A stretch of DNA of 64,000 nucleotides, from contig WGAT01000068.1 of NCBI GenBank assembly GCA_015494715.1, positions 1-64,000 of the forward strand. The letters are read 5' to 3'. Both the position numbers and the translations under genes were made by a program. The DNA is from Campylobacterota bacterium (GTDB lineage Bacteria; Campylobacterota; Campylobacteria; Campylobacterales; Nitratiruptoraceae). How positions within the stretch are numbered: the first letter of the stretch is position 1; the number at the start of each line of letters is the position of its first letter. Shown here piece by piece: positions 32,651-45,107 of this stretch. Under the pieces are notes generated by a model that did no database searches, was not told where the DNA came from, and saw only the letters and a program-made list of their open reading frames with translations.

Positions 32651-34030
32651 ATGCAAAATTTCATTTTTAACGAGCGTATAGAGCCAAGAAAGCGTGCCGT
32701 CAACGAGCGGATAAAGGATTTTAGGGAGATTTATGAGATATACAATCCCAACGAGGCTTCTATCCAAGCCGATCGTTGTGTGCAGTGTGGGGATCCTTAT
32801 TGTCACAACGCCTGTCCCTTGCACAACTTCATCCCCCACTGGCTAAAAACCGTGGCCGAGCGGGATTTGGAGCTTGCCTTTCGTATCTCCAACGAATCCT
32901 CTCCCTTTCCCGAAATTATGGGAAGAGTCTGCCCACAAGATAGACTTTGTGAGGGGGCATGTACTCTCAATGAAGGGTATGGAGCCATCACTATCGGGGC
33001 TATCGAGACTTTTATCAGCGAAGAGGGGTTCAAAAAAGGGCTGCGACCACAATACGAGGAGAAGAAGACTGGGAAAAAAGTGGCAATCATCGGAAGCGGC
33101 CCGGCGGGGTTGAGTTGCGCTACCTATCTTTTGCGCTCAGGCATTGAGCCCCATGTCTTTGAGCGAGCCGATAGGGCCGGAGGATTGATGACCTATGGCA
33201 TTCCCAACTTCAAACTGGATAAAAAAGTGGTCCAGCGCCGCATCCAATGGCTCGAAGAAGCCGGTATGAAACTAAACACCAATATCGAGGTGGGGAAAAA
33301 TCTCGATTTTGAAGAGCTTTTGGAAAACTACGACGCTATTTTTCTTGGGATAGGCGCTACGAAACCACGGCGTGCCGGGATCCCCGGTGAGGATGCCAAG
33401 GGGGCGATGTTGGCGATGGATTTTTTGACCAATATCCAGCATAAACTCTTTGGCGATCCGTATAATAAAGACAAAGAGGTCAAAGACAAAACGGTCATCG
33501 TCATCGGAGGCGGCGATACGGCGATGGATTGCGTGCGTACCAGTATCCGAGAGGGGGCTAAAAAGGCGATTTGTGCCTACAGGCGAGACGCCGCTAGTAT
33601 GCCCGGTAGCCGCAAAGAGGTCAAAAACGCCGAGGAAGAAGGTGCGGAGTTTGTCTACAATGTAGCCCCTACGAGAATTATCACGGGTGATAACGGCGAA
33701 GTAGTCGCCGTGGAGTTTGTACGCACCATCTCCACTATCGCAAAAGATGGCACGAGAAAGCTTGAAATCGTCAAAAATAGCGAATTTACGATGGAAGCGG
33801 ATGTTGTGATTTTCGCTTTGGGTTTTGAAAACACTCCCTTGGAGTTTCTCTCCAAACACGGCATAGAAACCAATAAGTGGGGAGCGATCAAGGTAGATGG
33901 CAATTACGAGACTACCAAACCCGGCGTCTTTGCGGGAGGGGACTGCTACCGAGGGGCCCATTTGGTGGTAACGGCGGCGTATGACGGCAGGGAAGCGGCA
34001 AAATCGATCGTACGAAAGCTTATAGGATAG
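32651..34030 (+). CDS. gltD: Glutamate synthase small subunit
   Basis: RCVQCGDPYCHNACPLHNFIP; GSGPAGLSCATYLLRSG; GGGDTAMDCVRTSIR. Confidence 0.96.
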   Translation: MQNFIFNERIEPRKRAVNERIKDFREIYEIYNPNEASIQADRCVQCGDPYCHNACPLHNFIPHWLKTVAERDLELAFRISNESSPFPEIMGRVCPQDRLCEGACTLNEGYGAITIGAIETFISEEGFKKGLRPQYEEKKTGKKVAIIGSGPAGLSCATYLLRSGIEPHVFERADRAGGLMTYGIPNFKLDKKVVQRRIQWLEEAGMKLNTNIEVGKNLDFEELLENYDAIFLGIGATKPRRAGIPGEDAKGAMLAMDFLTNIQHKLFGDPYNKDKEVKDKTVIVIGGGDTAMDCVRTSIREGAKKAICAYRRDAASMPGSRKEVKNAEEEGAEFVYNVAPTRIITGDNGEVVAVEFVRTISTIAKDGTRKLEIVKNSEFTMEADVVIFALGFENTPLEFLSKHGIETNKWGAIKVDGNYETTKPGVFAGGDCYRGAHLVVTAAYDGREAAKSIVRKLIG

Positions 34031-34770
34031 TGGAAGAGTTTTTCAAAGATCTCAAAGCCTGCTGCCAAGAGATCTACCATACCATACACTCTGGGATGAA
34101 GAAGAGCTTTTATAGCTATGAGGGGCAAGGGGCGGGCGGCGATCTCTCCTCCAAGATCGATCTTTTTGCCGAGAAGATCTTTATGGATAGACTCCGCAAA
34201 TATGGCTGCATCAATTCCGAAGAGAGTGGAATCGTAGGGGCGGGGGAGCGTACCATTATCCTCGATCCCATCGACGGCAGCGACAACTTGCTCTCCTCCT
34301 TTCCCTATTACGGCGCCTCGATCGCTCTTAAAGATTCAAAGACGCTTTTTTCTTGTATCGTCAATTTTGCAAACGGCGACTTTTTTGTCAAATGGGATTC
34401 TTTATACAAAAAAGGTTCCTTGCTGGATGATCGATTAGAAGACGTACAGCCAAATCCGTATAGCAAAATCGGTATTTTTGAAAAAGCCTACGCCAATCCT
34501 CTCATCGTCAAAAAACTCCAAGAGCATAAACTCAAGTTTCGCAGCCCCGGAGCCGTCGCGCTCTCCTTGGCTTATGCTAGGTATGTGCGTTATGTCCTTT
34601 TTATAGGCAAACTTCGTCCTTATGACATAGAAGCGGGTCTGCATCAGTGCGAAGGGCTCTTTTTGTATTTGGATGAGTCGACGATACTCGTAAGCAAAGA
34701 GCGTCAAATTTTTGATATGATACAAGATATCCTTATAAAGGAAAAAGATGGGTCTAAGCGATCTGTTTAA
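34030..34770 (+). CDS. Inositol monophosphatase/FBPase-family phosphatase
   Basis: [44 protein letters not shown]. Confidence 0.82.
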   Translation: MEEFFKDLKACCQEIYHTIHSGMKKSFYSYEGQGAGGDLSSKIDLFAEKIFMDRLRKYGCINSEESGIVGAGERTIILDPIDGSDNLLSSFPYYGASIALKDSKTLFSCIVNFANGDFFVKWDSLYKKGSLLDDRLEDVQPNPYSKIGIFEKAYANPLIVKKLQEHKLKFRSPGAVALSLAYARYVRYVLFIGKLRPYDIEAGLHQCEGLFLYLDESTILVSKERQIFDMIQDILIKEKDGSKRSV

Positions 34771-35641
34771 AATTAGAAAATCCCAACCAAGTACCACCCA
34801 AAAGCCCAGCCACTGGGTCAAGTGTCCCAGCTGCAACGCTTTGATGTACTACAAAGAGGTGCAAAACCGCTTCAATGTCTGTCCAAAGTGTGGCTACCAC
34901 TTTCGCATAGGAGCGCAAGAGCGTATCAAGATACTTTGCGACGAGGGGAGTTTTATCGAGTATGACGCCAATTTGGAGCCCGTGGATCCTTTGAAGTTTG
35001 TGGATAAGAAAAGCTACAAAAAGCGGGTGGAAGAGAATAGAAAAAAGACAGGTAGACCAAGTTCGGCCATCAGTGGAGAGTGCACCATAGAGGGGACGCC
35101 TACTCAGATCGTGGTGTTTGACTTTGCCTTTATGGGCGGAAGTCTTGGCTCGGTAGAAGGAGAAAAGATCGTTCGGGCGGTACAGCGAGCCATTGAAAAA
35201 CGTCAACCTCTCGTGATCGTAAGTGCCAGCGGGGGGGCGAGGATGCAAGAGAGTACCTTTAGTTTGATGCAGATGAGTAAAACATGTGCGGCTTTGGCCA
35301 AACTGCACGAGGCCAAACTTCCCTATATCTCCGTACTAACCGATCCTACGATGGGAGGTGTGAGCGCCTCTTTTGCGATGATTGGCGATATTATTATGGC
35401 CGAGCCCGGCGCTTTGATAGGCTTTGCGGGACAAAGAGTCATCAAGCAGACCATTGGCGCCGATCTGCCCGAGGGGTTTCAAAGAAGCGAATTTTTGCTT
35501 GAGCATGGTCTTATCGATATGATCGTAGACAGACCCCAGATGAAAAGGACAATAGGCGATCTGTTAAAAATTTTGCTCCCCGGGCCCGTAGACGCTCTAG
35601 AGCCACAACCCGAACAGGGGCAAGGGGAAGAGCATGATTGA
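34748..35641 (+). CDS. accD: Acetyl-CoA carboxylase carboxyltransferase subunit beta
   Basis: [49 protein letters not shown]. Confidence 0.96.
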   Translation: MGLSDLFKIRKSQPSTTQKPSHWVKCPSCNALMYYKEVQNRFNVCPKCGYHFRIGAQERIKILCDEGSFIEYDANLEPVDPLKFVDKKSYKKRVEENRKKTGRPSSAISGECTIEGTPTQIVVFDFAFMGGSLGSVEGEKIVRAVQRAIEKRQPLVIVSASGGARMQESTFSLMQMSKTCAALAKLHEAKLPYISVLTDPTMGGVSASFAMIGDIIMAEPGALIGFAGQRVIKQTIGADLPEGFQRSEFLLEHGLIDMIVDRPQMKRTIGDLLKILLPGPVDALEPQPEQGQGEEHD

Positions 35642-36230
35642 GGATATTTATGCGCTTTGCGATATGGAGCTGCTCAGGCGCTTTGATTTGACGCTGGAAG
35701 ATTTTGTGCGCATTGCAAAAAGATTTAACGCCTCGATTTTGCAATATAGAGATAAACACGCTTCTCCAAGAGAAAAAAACGAGCGCCTTAAGCGTTTGCG
35801 AGCATTGTGGAAGAGGACGCTGATTATCAATGACGAAATAGCCTTGGCCAGATTTTGCGACGGGGTGCATATAGGGCAGGAGGATCTTCAAAAGGTGATA
35901 CTTGGATTTGGAGCAAAAAGCAAAAGCGAGGCGATCGTAATCATCAAAAAACTGACCGGCGCTAAGATTGTGGGGCTTTCTACCCACACCCTCCAAGAGA
36001 TACAAGAGAGCAACGGATTGGATGTGGATTATATCGGTCTTGGGGCCTATAGAGCTAGTCAAACCAAAGAGGTGGAGCATGTATTGGGATCAGAGCTTAG
36101 CCGTTTGGCAAAACGATCAAGACATAAGGTAGTCGCCATTGGCGGGGTACAGCTTTTTGACCATATAGAAAACGTCTGGAAAAAGGCGATTGGCACCGAT
36201 CTTGTGATCAAGGCCCTCACCTATGCATAA
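35634..36230 (+). CDS. ThiE-like thiamine phosphate synthase family protein
   Basis: [43 protein letters not shown]. Confidence 0.78.
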   Translation: MIEDIYALCDMELLRRFDLTLEDFVRIAKRFNASILQYRDKHASPREKNERLKRLRALWKRTLIINDEIALARFCDGVHIGQEDLQKVILGFGAKSKSEAIVIIKKLTGAKIVGLSTHTLQEIQESNGLDVDYIGLGAYRASQTKEVEHVLGSELSRLAKRSRHKVVAIGGVQLFDHIENVWKKAIGTDLVIKALTYA

Positions 36231-36681
36231 AATTGCCGTGTATGCCATTGGCAAAAAAGAGAATAGATGTTATGAATGCGTCTATGAGGAGCTGATAAAA
36301 AATGCTAAAAAGTACGCCACCATCAAAATGGTGGACATTTTCAATAAAAAGATCAATCAAGCGCAAAGTAGCGGCCTAGCCAAAAAATCCTATACGCTCG
36401 CTTTAGAGCCCTATCTTGCTCAAGACTATTTTACGATCGCCTTGCATCCCAAGGCCAAGGAGCCCGATAGTTTCGAGTTTGCCCAAATTTTTCAAGAGCA
36501 TAGTAAGATCGCTTTTTTTATAAGCGGAGCCTATGGATTTGAGGAGGAGTTTTTGAGACGCTGCGATAGGAGCGTTAGTCTTAGTCGTCTTACTATGAGC
36601 CATAAAATCGCCAAGATCGTGCTTTTGGAGCAGATATTTCGAGCTCTTGGCATCTTGCACAATCATCCATACCATAAATAG
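36223..36681 (+). CDS. rlmH: 23S rRNA pseudouridine1915-N3-methyltransferase
   Basis: FFISGAYGFEEEF...SLSRLTMSHKIAKIVLLEQIFRALGILHNHPYHK. Confidence 0.93.
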   Translation: MHKIAVYAIGKKENRCYECVYEELIKNAKKYATIKMVDIFNKKINQAQSSGLAKKSYTLALEPYLAQDYFTIALHPKAKEPDSFEFAQIFQEHSKIAFFISGAYGFEEEFLRRCDRSVSLSRLTMSHKIAKIVLLEQIFRALGILHNHPYHK

Positions 36682-36689
36682 GAGAGAGC

Positions 36690-37694
36690 ATGCGACTCAA
36701 ACGCTATATATTTTTGAGCATTCTTTTGATAGCTGCGGTGGGCGGACTGGTCTATCTCAAAACAGACGCTACGTACACGGTGGAGATTTTGGGCATTCCG
36801 GTGACGCTTCCTATTGCCGTATGGGTGGTGTTGCCGATGTTTTTGATGTTTTTGGCCTCCTTTTTTCATATGGCCTACTACTCTTTTATCAACTACATGA
36901 AACTTAAGCGGTATAAAAAAGATTATGATACTTTAGTGACATCTTTTGCTAATGCTTTACTCAGGGAACCTAAAAACTGGCACTACAAAACCCGTGAGGC
37001 AAAAAACTTGGGTCACATTACCGACAAATCCCATCTCATTCCCCAAGATTTTCGTATCGATACCAAAGATGAACGGCTCAAAAAGCCTTTGGAGTATGTC
37101 AAAGATATCCAAAACGGCATTTATGTAGAGATTGAGGGATTTGAGCTCTCGCCAAAAAATCCTTTACTCGTCCAAAATCTGCAAAACAGACTCAAAAAAG
37201 AGCCCACATTTAGCGGCGTGATCTTGAAAAAGTGTCAAGATTATCCTAAAGATTTGTGTCAAAAGGCTTTGGAAGTTTATATGGATTTTAGCGATATCTC
37301 CAAAATCAAAGAGTACGCCTCCGTTTTTACTTTTGAGACACTCTTAAAGCTAATCGATAAAGCGGCACAAAAAAGGGAGCATATCCATTATCAAGATCTT
37401 TTGTATATCTTGCAAGAGGCAAAGATGGAGTTGGGGCAAAAGGAGTATATCGAGCTTGCCAAAAAGATCAAAAATATCATGGCTCCAGATGATAGACTGA
37501 GATTTTTTGAGCTGCTCAAGGAAAAAGATGAAAGAAGCGAGGCGGGCTATGTGTATACTTTGTTGGATTTAGAGATGGTGGATAAGGCGAGGGACTTTTT
37601 GGAAACAACGAATGAGGAGGAGCTGCAAAATTTTAAAGCCTATTTAGAGCTTAAAGATTGCGGCAAAAACTATCCTTTAGATCTGTTTGCGTAA
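36690..37694 (+). CDS. Hypothetical membrane protein with long cytosolic C-terminal region
   Basis: Two N-terminal TM segments then soluble region. Confidence 0.75.
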   Translation: MRLKRYIFLSILLIAAVGGLVYLKTDATYTVEILGIPVTLPIAVWVVLPMFLMFLASFFHMAYYSFINYMKLKRYKKDYDTLVTSFANALLREPKNWHYKTREAKNLGHITDKSHLIPQDFRIDTKDERLKKPLEYVKDIQNGIYVEIEGFELSPKNPLLVQNLQNRLKKEPTFSGVILKKCQDYPKDLCQKALEVYMDFSDISKIKEYASVFTFETLLKLIDKAAQKREHIHYQDLLYILQEAKMELGQKEYIELAKKIKNIMAPDDRLRFFELLKEKDERSEAGYVYTLLDLEMVDKARDFLETTNEEELQNFKAYLELKDCGKNYPLDLFA

Positions 37695-38638
37695 TGAAGC
37701 TCGATTTTTCCAAGCCGCTGTATGTTTTGGCTCCCTTAGCCGGGTATACGGATCTGCCCTTTCGCAGCGTAGTGAAAAAATTTGGAGCCGATTTGACCAT
37801 CAGCGAAATGATTAGCTCCAACGCTTTGGTGTATGATAGCCAAAAGAGCTACAAAATGCTTGAAAAATCTGCCTTGGAGGATCCCTATTTCGTCCAGATT
37901 GCCGGAGCCGACGAAGAGATTGTGGCCAAAGCGGTCGAGCGGCTCAACGAAAAAACAGGGATCGACGGGATTGATTTGAATGCCGGATGTCCGGTGCCAA
38001 AAGTGGTACGCCAAGGTGCCGGAAGCGCTTTACTCAAAGATCCGGAACATTTGGCCAAAATTGTGCGTACAATCAAAAAGCACTCTACCAAAACCTATAC
38101 GAGCGTTAAGATACGATTAGGTTTTGAGCGCAATCAAGTGGTGGAGCTCGTCCAGGCTGCCCAAGATGCCGGAGCCGATTTTATCACGATCCACGGCCGC
38201 ACCAGAAGCGGAGGTTTTAAATCTCGTGTAGATTACGATGCGATAGCGCTTGCCAAGCAGAGCGTCTCTATCCCCGTAATCGCCAATGGTGATATCACCG
38301 ATTTTACCAAAGCCAAGTGGGTCTTAGAGCATACCAAAGCCGACGGGGTGATGATAGGCAGAGGAGCGATAGGCAAACCTTGGATCTTTTATCAGCTCAA
38401 AAACGCTCAAGAAGAACTCGCCGATGCCATCAAAAAAGAGGTGATACTAGAGCATTTTGATCAAATGATCCATTTTTACGGGGAGCGAGGGGTAGTGCTC
38501 TTTCGCAAGCATCTGCATACCTACTCTAAAGGCTATCCGGGTGCCACACAGTTTCGTCAGCGTATTAACGAGTTAGAAGATATCCAAAAGGTGCGAGAGC
38601 TAATTGGGACCTTTTTTGCCCAAACCACAAAGCTCTAA
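37694..38638 (+). CDS. dusB: tRNA-dihydrouridine synthase
   Basis: LAPLAGYTDLPFRSVVKKFGADLTISEMIS; DLNAGCPVPKV; IHGRTRSGGF; IANGDI. Confidence 0.93.
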   Translation: MKLDFSKPLYVLAPLAGYTDLPFRSVVKKFGADLTISEMISSNALVYDSQKSYKMLEKSALEDPYFVQIAGADEEIVAKAVERLNEKTGIDGIDLNAGCPVPKVVRQGAGSALLKDPEHLAKIVRTIKKHSTKTYTSVKIRLGFERNQVVELVQAAQDAGADFITIHGRTRSGGFKSRVDYDAIALAKQSVSIPVIANGDITDFTKAKWVLEHTKADGVMIGRGAIGKPWIFYQLKNAQEELADAIKKEVILEHFDQMIHFYGERGVVLFRKHLHTYSKGYPGATQFRQRINELEDIQKVRELIGTFFAQTTKL

Positions 38639-38667
38639 ATTTTTGCTGATTTAAAAATTTTTTATGG

Positions 38668-38673
38668 TATAAT
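38668..38673 (+). promoter_or_regulatory. -10 element of tRNA-Leu
   Basis: ggTATAATc 12 bp upstream of tRNA 5' end. Confidence 0.5.
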
Positions 38674-38684
38674 CTTATTTCAAA

Positions 38685-38771
38685 GCGGACGTGGCGGAAT
38701 TGGTAGACGCGCCAGATTCAGGTTCTGGTGGGAGTGATCCCGTGGAGGTTCGAGTCCTCTCGTCCGCACCA
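38685..38771 (+). tRNA. tRNA-Leu (anticodon CAG), CCA encoded
   Basis: gcggacgtggcggaattggtagacgcgccagattcaggttctggtgggagtgatcccgtggaggttcgagtcctctcgtccgcacca; long variable arm. Confidence 0.97.
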
Positions 38772-38887
38772 CGGCACCACGGCATTATACTTTTTTACTG
38801 CTCTTTTTGTTTTGGATAGAATGGAGCACTATCAAATAAACTTCCTTCGTATTAAAACTCATATTTAACCTCTTTAATTTTGATGAT

Positions 38888-39799
38888 TTAAAGATCGCTT
38901 TCAATGAAATCCACACCCCCTACTTTAATCTTTTTAAGCTTCTTTTCTTGTTCTAGTTGATGAATGATAGCTTGGCTTTGCTCATCAAAAAGACAAGCAA
39001 TATCCTCTTGGCTCAAAGGTCTATGGGCAAGGAGATCCAAAATCTCCCTTTCGCTCAGATTGGTAAAGTATTTTTGGCCAAAATTGCGCGAGACGATACT
39101 AATAGGCAAAGGGCCAAGTTCAGATGAGAGCTCAAAAAGCCGCTCATAGCTTACTGGTTCTACTTTGTATGCGGGCGGTCGGTCAATCGTCCCCACATCT
39201 ATCCTGTCGGGTCGGATGTGGCGTAGTATCTCGCCAAGTTTTGCAAACTCCTCTTTTGTATCGTTGATCCCTTTGACAACCAGTATCTCTACTACCAATA
39301 AACCGCCGTACAGCCTGCTAAATCGCTCCATGCCCTTGATGATTTTATCTAGCGAAATACTTTTTAATGGTCTATCGAGTCGCTTGAAACATCTTGGAGT
39401 CGCACAATCTAGCGAGAGTTTGACGATATCAAGCTTGGCCAAACTTGTTTGGATTTGGGGTTCGTGGATACGACTGGCATTGGAGAGGATGAGGAGCTTT
39501 TTGTCTTGCTTGATTTTGTTCAATGCATCGATCAGTTCGTCAAGATAAGGATAAAGCGTGGGTTCCCCATTAGCAGTGATGGTAATGACTTGGGTCTGTG
39601 GAAATTTTCGGAGTGCCTCTTGGACTTTGGTAATTACTTCTTGTACCAAAGGGGGATGTGGAATGCGATCCGTTGGCTTGGCTGGCTCAAGTTCGCAGTA
39701 GAGGCAATCAAAATTGCAAGCTTTGGACTCTGGGCTTAGATCTATACCAAGAGAAAGCCCAAAGCGTCTAGATGGGACCGGGCCAAAGATGACACTCAT
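38888..39799 (-). CDS. Radical SAM protein
   Basis: [33 protein letters not shown] (CxxxCxxC variant). Confidence 0.88.
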   Translation of the reverse strand: MSVIFGPVPSRRFGLSLGIDLSPESKACNFDCLYCELEPAKPTDRIPHPPLVQEVITKVQEALRKFPQTQVITITANGEPTLYPYLDELIDALNKIKQDKKLLILSNASRIHEPQIQTSLAKLDIVKLSLDCATPRCFKRLDRPLKSISLDKIIKGMERFSRLYGGLLVVEILVVKGINDTKEEFAKLGEILRHIRPDRIDVGTIDRPPAYKVEPVSYERLFELSSELGPLPISIVSRNFGQKYFTNLSEREILDLLAHRPLSQEDIACLFDEQSQAIIHQLEQEKKLKKIKVGGVDFIESDL

Positions 39800-40818
39800 C
39801 GTCTGGTTAGGTCGTGGACCAGTTCTACGAGATATTTGGCATTTTCTACGGGGAGGTCGGGTAGCATTCCGTGACCGAGGTTGAAGATGTGGCCAGGTTT
39901 TGCGCCCATGACCTCGATAATCTTTTCGACCCCTTCTTTAGTCGCCTCTTTGGAGTAGAGTCTTGTTGGCTCCATATTACCCTGTAGTACATAGCGCTCG
40001 CCCAGTTTTTCTTTGGCTAATTCCATTGGCGTTCCCCAGTCTACGCCAAAAACATCGAATCTGCCATAGATATCGTCCAAGTATCCCGCTATTCCTTTTG
40101 GAAAAAGAATAACGGGCACTCCCGGATAGCGCTCTTTTAAAAACTCGGCAATATCGATCATATAATCCCAACTAAACTCAAAAAACTTATCCTTTTCCAG
40201 TGCGCTGGCCCAGCTATCAAAAATTTGCACGGCGTTTACTCCAGCTTCTATCTGTTCGACAAGATAGGCTTTGACCGCTTCTGTAATTTTAATCATAAGA
40301 GCGTGCATAAACTCGGGCTCGGTGTAGATGAGTTTTTTGATAGCGGCGTAGGTCTTGGAGCCGCTCCCCTCGACCATATAGGTAGCCAGCGTCCAAGGCG
40401 CTCCGCTAAATCCTATGAGAGCCTTGTCTTTGGGGAGTTTTTTGCGGACGATTTTGATGGTTTCATACACATAGGTAAGGCGCTCTTCGGGAAATTCGTA
40501 GAGCTTCTCCATATCCTCCCATGTGCGTATGGGATGGGAAAACACAGGCCCCTCTCCCTTTTCAAACCGCAGCTCCATCCCCATCTCCAGAGGAATGACT
40601 AAAATATCGCTAAAAAGGATCGCCGCGTCCACATCCAAAATCCTTACTGGCTGGAGTGTCACCTCTGCGGCGAGTTCTGGATTTTTACAAAGACTCAAAA
40701 AGTCTCCAGCCTTTTGGCGCACTTCCATATACTCAGGCAGATAGCGGCCCGCTTGGCGCATCATCCAAATAGGAGTGTAGGGGGTCTTTTTGCGAAAACA
40801 AGCGTCGATAAAAATCAT
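39796..40818 (-). CDS. hemE: Uroporphyrinogen decarboxylase
   Basis: [56 protein letters not shown]. Confidence 0.97.
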   Translation of the reverse strand: MIFIDACFRKKTPYTPIWMMRQAGRYLPEYMEVRQKAGDFLSLCKNPELAAEVTLQPVRILDVDAAILFSDILVIPLEMGMELRFEKGEGPVFSHPIRTWEDMEKLYEFPEERLTYVYETIKIVRKKLPKDKALIGFSGAPWTLATYMVEGSGSKTYAAIKKLIYTEPEFMHALMIKITEAVKAYLVEQIEAGVNAVQIFDSWASALEKDKFFEFSWDYMIDIAEFLKERYPGVPVILFPKGIAGYLDDIYGRFDVFGVDWGTPMELAKEKLGERYVLQGNMEPTRLYSKEATKEGVEKIIEVMGAKPGHIFNLGHGMLPDLPVENAKYLVELVHDLTRR

Positions 40819-40827
40819 AATCTATCC

Positions 40828-41346
40828 TTAATGTGTTTGTGAACCTTTATGCATGAAAAAAAGAGCCAACCCAAGGGCTAGAATGGACAAAGAGAGATAG
40901 AGCATCTCCAAAGGCCCGTGGTACTCCATATTGATCACCCGCTTAAAGAAGCTGACGATAAGTACCATAATGATCACTTTGGCCAACTTATCCTTGAGCT
41001 GATCGAGGTCTTTTATCTTTAAGATACCGCTTGACTCGCTATTTTCGGCAGGGTCGATCTTTGATATGAAAAGCTCATACAGCCCAAAGCTAAAAAGTAG
41101 CATCACTACGGCAATGAGATACAAATCCACCGCACCGATAATATCGCCTACGATCTTTTCATGGAAATTGGTAGGATGCTGATGGCTGCTCATCACCCCA
41201 TAGGTATAGTGCGCCACCTCATAGATATCTACGCTTGCCACGACAAAAAGGATGATCGCTCCAATCATCCCAAAAATGACGGCTGTAAGGATAAAAAGCC
41301 GCCCTTCCCATAATAGCCACTCAAAAGCTTGCTCTATATATTTCAT
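40828..41346 (-). CDS. UPF0114/YqhA-family membrane protein
   Basis: [44 protein letters not shown]; several TM. Confidence 0.83.
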   Translation of the reverse strand: MKYIEQAFEWLLWEGRLFILTAVIFGMIGAIILFVVASVDIYEVAHYTYGVMSSHQHPTNFHEKIVGDIIGAVDLYLIAVVMLLFSFGLYELFISKIDPAENSESSGILKIKDLDQLKDKLAKVIIMVLIVSFFKRVINMEYHGPLEMLYLSLSILALGLALFFMHKGSQTH

Positions 41347-42371
41347 TGGCTCTCCATCTCCAGCCACTTTTGCGCAATCCGCACTGCGTTGGTCGCGGCT
41401 CCGACTCTTAAATTGTCCGCTACGACCCACATGTGGAGCACATTGTCTTTGTAGATATCTTTTCGTATGCGCCCTACGAAAGTCTCGTCCTTATCCACTA
41501 CCATTACGGGCATGGGGTAGAGCTGGTTGGCCGGATCGTCTACGACTAGGATGTTTTTGCCATTTTCCAACGCCCGCCTGGCTCCCTCGGCATCCACATC
41601 TTTTTCGCACCACACCGTCACCGCCTCGCTGTGACCTCTGAGCACCGGCACACGCACACAGGTGGCCGAGACCTCGATATTTTTGTGCATAATCTTTTTT
41701 GTCTCATTGACCATCTTCATCTCTTCTTTAGTGTAGCCGTTGTCTAGAAACTTGTCTATTTGGGGAATAACATTCAAAGCTATCTGATGGGGGAATTTTT
41801 CGTGTTTGCTCTCATCAAGTTTAAAAGCAAAAAAGTCTTTCATCTGCATGACCAACTCTTCCATAGCACTTTTACCGGCTCCACTGGTGGCTTGATATGT
41901 AGCCACGTCTACGCGCTTGACCCCATACGCATCGTCAAGGGGTTTGAGGGCTTGGACCATCTGGATTGTAGAGCAGTTTGGATTGGCGATGATACCTTTG
42001 TTGTGCCAAGCGGCGATATCCTCTGGATTGACCTCTGGCACGACCAAAGGGACCTCAGGGTCCATACGAAAATGACTCGTATTGTCGATCACCACGGCTC
42101 CAGCTTCTACCGCATAGGGGGCGTAATGTGCCGAAACGCCCCCACCGGCGCTAAAAAGGGCGATCTCGACATCCTCTTTTTCAAAAATATCTTCGGTAAG
42201 CTCTTTGACTATAACTTTTTGCCCTTTAAACTCTATCTCCTTGCCTGCACTTTTGGCACTAGCAAGAGGGACCAGCTTATGAACGGGAAAACCCACCTCT
42301 TCAAGGACTCGTATCATCTCCTCGCCTACGGCACCTGTGGCACCGACTACGGCTACGTTAACTCTCCTCAT
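41343..42371 (-). CDS. asd: Aspartate-semialdehyde dehydrogenase
   Basis: [46 protein letters not shown]; start placed at [10 protein letters not shown]. Confidence 0.95.
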   Translation of the reverse strand: MRRVNVAVVGATGAVGEEMIRVLEEVGFPVHKLVPLASAKSAGKEIEFKGQKVIVKELTEDIFEKEDVEIALFSAGGGVSAHYAPYAVEAGAVVIDNTSHFRMDPEVPLVVPEVNPEDIAAWHNKGIIANPNCSTIQMVQALKPLDDAYGVKRVDVATYQATSGAGKSAMEELVMQMKDFFAFKLDESKHEKFPHQIALNVIPQIDKFLDNGYTKEEMKMVNETKKIMHKNIEVSATCVRVPVLRGHSEAVTVWCEKDVDAEGARRALENGKNILVVDDPANQLYPMPVMVVDKDETFVGRIRKDIYKDNVLHMWVVADNLRVGAATNAVRIAQKWLEMESQ

Positions 42372-44817
42372 TTTTCTCCTCCTCTTTTGGACATTTTGCG
42401 ATACTAACGACCCTATCCCCACTCTCTAGGCGCACGATCATCACGCCACTGGTATTTCGGCCTGCTTTGCGGATACTTTTCATATCGACTCTGATCATCT
42501 TGCCGCTGGATGTGAGTACCATAAGATCTTTACTCTCCTCCACCGTTACTACGCCTACCACATCGCCGGTTTTGTGGGTGAGCTTCATGGCAATGACCCC
42601 TTTGCCGCCGCGGGATTGCTCTCTATACTCTTTGGCTTCGGTGCGTTTGCCAATCCCCTTTTCGCTGACGGTCAAAAGCTCTTGCTCCTCGCTTTGGATC
42701 GTCTCGGCTCCCACTACCCTATCGGCCTCATTTTTAAATCGAATACCTCGAACGCCTCTGGCCGTTCGTCCCATTTCCCGAACATCTTGGACCGGAAATC
42801 GGATACACATCCCTTTTTTAGTGATGATAAAGAGCCATTTGATTTCTGGCTTGATGATTTTAGCCTCTACCAGCTCGTCGTTTTCATCGAGGGTAATGGC
42901 TCGCACGCCACGGCTGCGGATATTGCTAAACTCGGCTAGATTGGTGCGTTTGACAATCCCATTTTTGGTAAAAAAGGCTAAAGATTTATCTTGGCTAAAG
43001 TCGGTAGTGGGGATGATCGCTTTGATCTTTTCATTTGGCTCTAGCTGCAGCAGATTGACCACCGCTTTGCCTTTGGCCGTTCGGCCCGCTTCTGGGATTT
43101 TATAAACTTTGAGCCAATAGAGCTGACCGCGATCGGTGATAAACATCAGCGTATCGTGGGTGTTGGATATGAAAAAATCCTCGATAAAATCATCCTCATA
43201 AGTCGTTACGGCCGTTTTGCCTTTGCCGCCTCTTTTTTGTTTTTCATACTGCTTTAGAGGTACCCGCTTGATATAGCCTCTGTGGGTGATGGTCACGACC
43301 ATCGGCTCGTTGGGGATCAGATCCTCGATATCGATCTCTTCGTAGCTCTCTACGATTTGAGTTAGCCTTGGGGTCGAAAATTTCTCCTTGACCTCAAGAA
43401 GTTCTTCTTTGATGATCTCGTTGAGTTTGGCTTCGCTTTTTAGTATGGCACTCAGTCGATTGATCTCTTTACGGAGCGCTTGGTATTCATTGTCGAGTTT
43501 TTCACGCTCAAGACCTGTGAGGCGCTGGAGCTTCATATCCAAGATGGCATTGGCTTGGATTTCGCTGAGCTCAAACTTCTCTACCAAGTTGACACGTGCG
43601 CTCGGGGTGTTTTCACTCGCCTTGATCGTTGCAATCACTTCGTCGATATGCTCGAGGGCTTCGAGCAGACCCTCTAGAATATGGGCTTTGGCTCTCGCTT
43701 TTTCCAACTCGTGGATAGTACGGCGGATGACGACGGTGCGTCTATGGTTTAAAAAGAGGTGCAAAAGCTCCAAGAGAGTAAAGACTCTTGGCTCTTTATT
43801 GACGATGGCCAAAAGAATAATCCCAAAGGTTACTTCCATCTGCGTCGATTTAAAAAGATTGTTCAGCACAATCTCGCTCATTGCATCTTTTTTAAGTTCG
43901 ATCACCACCCGAATCCCCTCTCTGTCGCTCTCGTCTCGTATCTCGCTAATGCCCTCGATCTGCTTTTCGCGTACGAGCTGGGCTATTTGTTCGATAAGTC
44001 GGGCTTTATTGACTTGGTAGGGGAGCTCGTCGATGACGATCGCCTCTTTATTTTTAAGCTTTTCCGTATGCGTTTTTGCTCTGATTTTGATACGCCCCCG
44101 TCCACTTTTGTAGGCGTTGAGGATGCCTTGCTTGCCAAATATGATACCGCCAGTAGGAAAATCGGGCCCTTGGATATGACTCATCACATGAGCGAGCGTA
44201 GCTTGGGGATTATCAATAAGCAGCAATAAAGCCTCAACAAGCTCGTCTAGACGATGTGGCGGGATATTGGTCGCCATCCCCACGGCAATACCGCTAGAGC
44301 CGTTGAGCAACAGATTTGGCACTCGGCTTGGGAGTACATCTGGCTCTTGGAGGGTATCGTCGTAGTTTGGGATGAAATCAACGGTATCTTTGTTGATATC
44401 TTTTAACAGCTCCTCCGCCAAAGGGGTCATACGAGCTTCGGTATATCGCATCGCCGCCGCGCTGTCTCCGTCTATGGAGCCAAAGTTGCCCTGACCATCG
44501 ATGAGGGGGATACGCATACTAAAGTCTTGCGCCATCCGTACGAGGGCCTCGTAGACGGCCGTATCGCCGTGGGGATGGTACTTACCGATAACATCCCCTA
44601 CGATCCTCGCACTCTTTTTATACGGAGCTCGACTGCTCAGTCCTAGTTCATTCATAGCATAAAGGATACGCCTATGCACTGGTTTGAGTCCATCTCTCGC
44701 ATCGGGGAGAGCTCGGCCGATGATGACGCTCATAGAGTAATCAAGGTAGCTATCCTTGACCGACTCTTCTATATCTATCTCTTGGATATCTTGATTTTTT
44801 TCAAAGAGATCTGCCAT
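42358..44817 (-). CDS. gyrA: DNA gyrase subunit A
   Basis: [56 protein letters not shown]. Confidence 0.98.
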   Translation of the reverse strand: MADLFEKNQDIQEIDIEESVKDSYLDYSMSVIIGRALPDARDGLKPVHRRILYAMNELGLSSRAPYKKSARIVGDVIGKYHPHGDTAVYEALVRMAQDFSMRIPLIDGQGNFGSIDGDSAAAMRYTEARMTPLAEELLKDINKDTVDFIPNYDDTLQEPDVLPSRVPNLLLNGSSGIAVGMATNIPPHRLDELVEALLLLIDNPQATLAHVMSHIQGPDFPTGGIIFGKQGILNAYKSGRGRIKIRAKTHTEKLKNKEAIVIDELPYQVNKARLIEQIAQLVREKQIEGISEIRDESDREGIRVVIELKKDAMSEIVLNNLFKSTQMEVTFGIILLAIVNKEPRVFTLLELLHLFLNHRRTVVIRRTIHELEKARAKAHILEGLLEALEHIDEVIATIKASENTPSARVNLVEKFELSEIQANAILDMKLQRLTGLEREKLDNEYQALRKEINRLSAILKSEAKLNEIIKEELLEVKEKFSTPRLTQIVESYEEIDIEDLIPNEPMVVTITHRGYIKRVPLKQYEKQKRGGKGKTAVTTYEDDFIEDFFISNTHDTLMFITDRGQLYWLKVYKIPEAGRTAKGKAVVNLLQLEPNEKIKAIIPTTDFSQDKSLAFFTKNGIVKRTNLAEFSNIRSRGVRAITLDENDELVEAKIIKPEIKWLFIITKKGMCIRFPVQDVREMGRTARGVRGIRFKNEADRVVGAETIQSEEQELLTVSEKGIGKRTEAKEYREQSRGGKGVIAMKLTHKTGDVVGVVTVEESKDLMVLTSSGKMIRVDMKSIRKAGRNTSGVMIVRLESGDRVVSIAKCPKEEEKNEES

Positions 44818-44880
44818 CGCTTCCTCATACTTTTAAATTTTTGGATATTATATCTTTTTTAGACTTGCAAAGGAATTAAT

Positions 44881-45099
44881 ATGGAGCTTGAAAAAAGAGT
44901 TTTGCTTTTGGCTTTATATAAGCATCCAAACCTATCAAAACAAGAGATTCTTACAATGTTGGCAAACGCCAAACTTTTCACCCTCAAAGAGGGCAAAAAG
45001 CTTTTAAAAGAGCTCAAAACACAAGAGTACATCTCCTCTTCTCTTACGCCAAAAGGGGTGGCTTTGGCTCAGAGTATAGAAGAGGAATTTCGCCTATAG
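44881..45099 (+). CDS. Small hypothetical (possible winged-helix) protein
   Basis: 72-aa ORF immediately upstream of and co-oriented with 45108. Confidence 0.65.
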   Translation: MELEKRVLLLALYKHPNLSKQEILTMLANAKLFTLKEGKKLLKELKTQEYISSSLTPKGVALAQSIEEEFRL

Positions 45100-45107
45100 G
45101 AGCATAG

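Noticed and set aside
33272-33961. 229-aa minus-strand ORF
   Set aside because: Antisense shadow of gltD.
38762-38785. ccacggcaccacggca duplication after tRNA-Leu as an attachment site
   Set aside because: Only a short direct repeat; no integrase or second copy nearby.
41760-42407. 215-aa plus-strand ORF
   Set aside because: Antisense shadow of asd.
42467-44020. Long plus-strand ORFs (212 and 210 aa)
   Set aside because: Antisense shadows of gyrA; low-complexity Ser/Leu composition.
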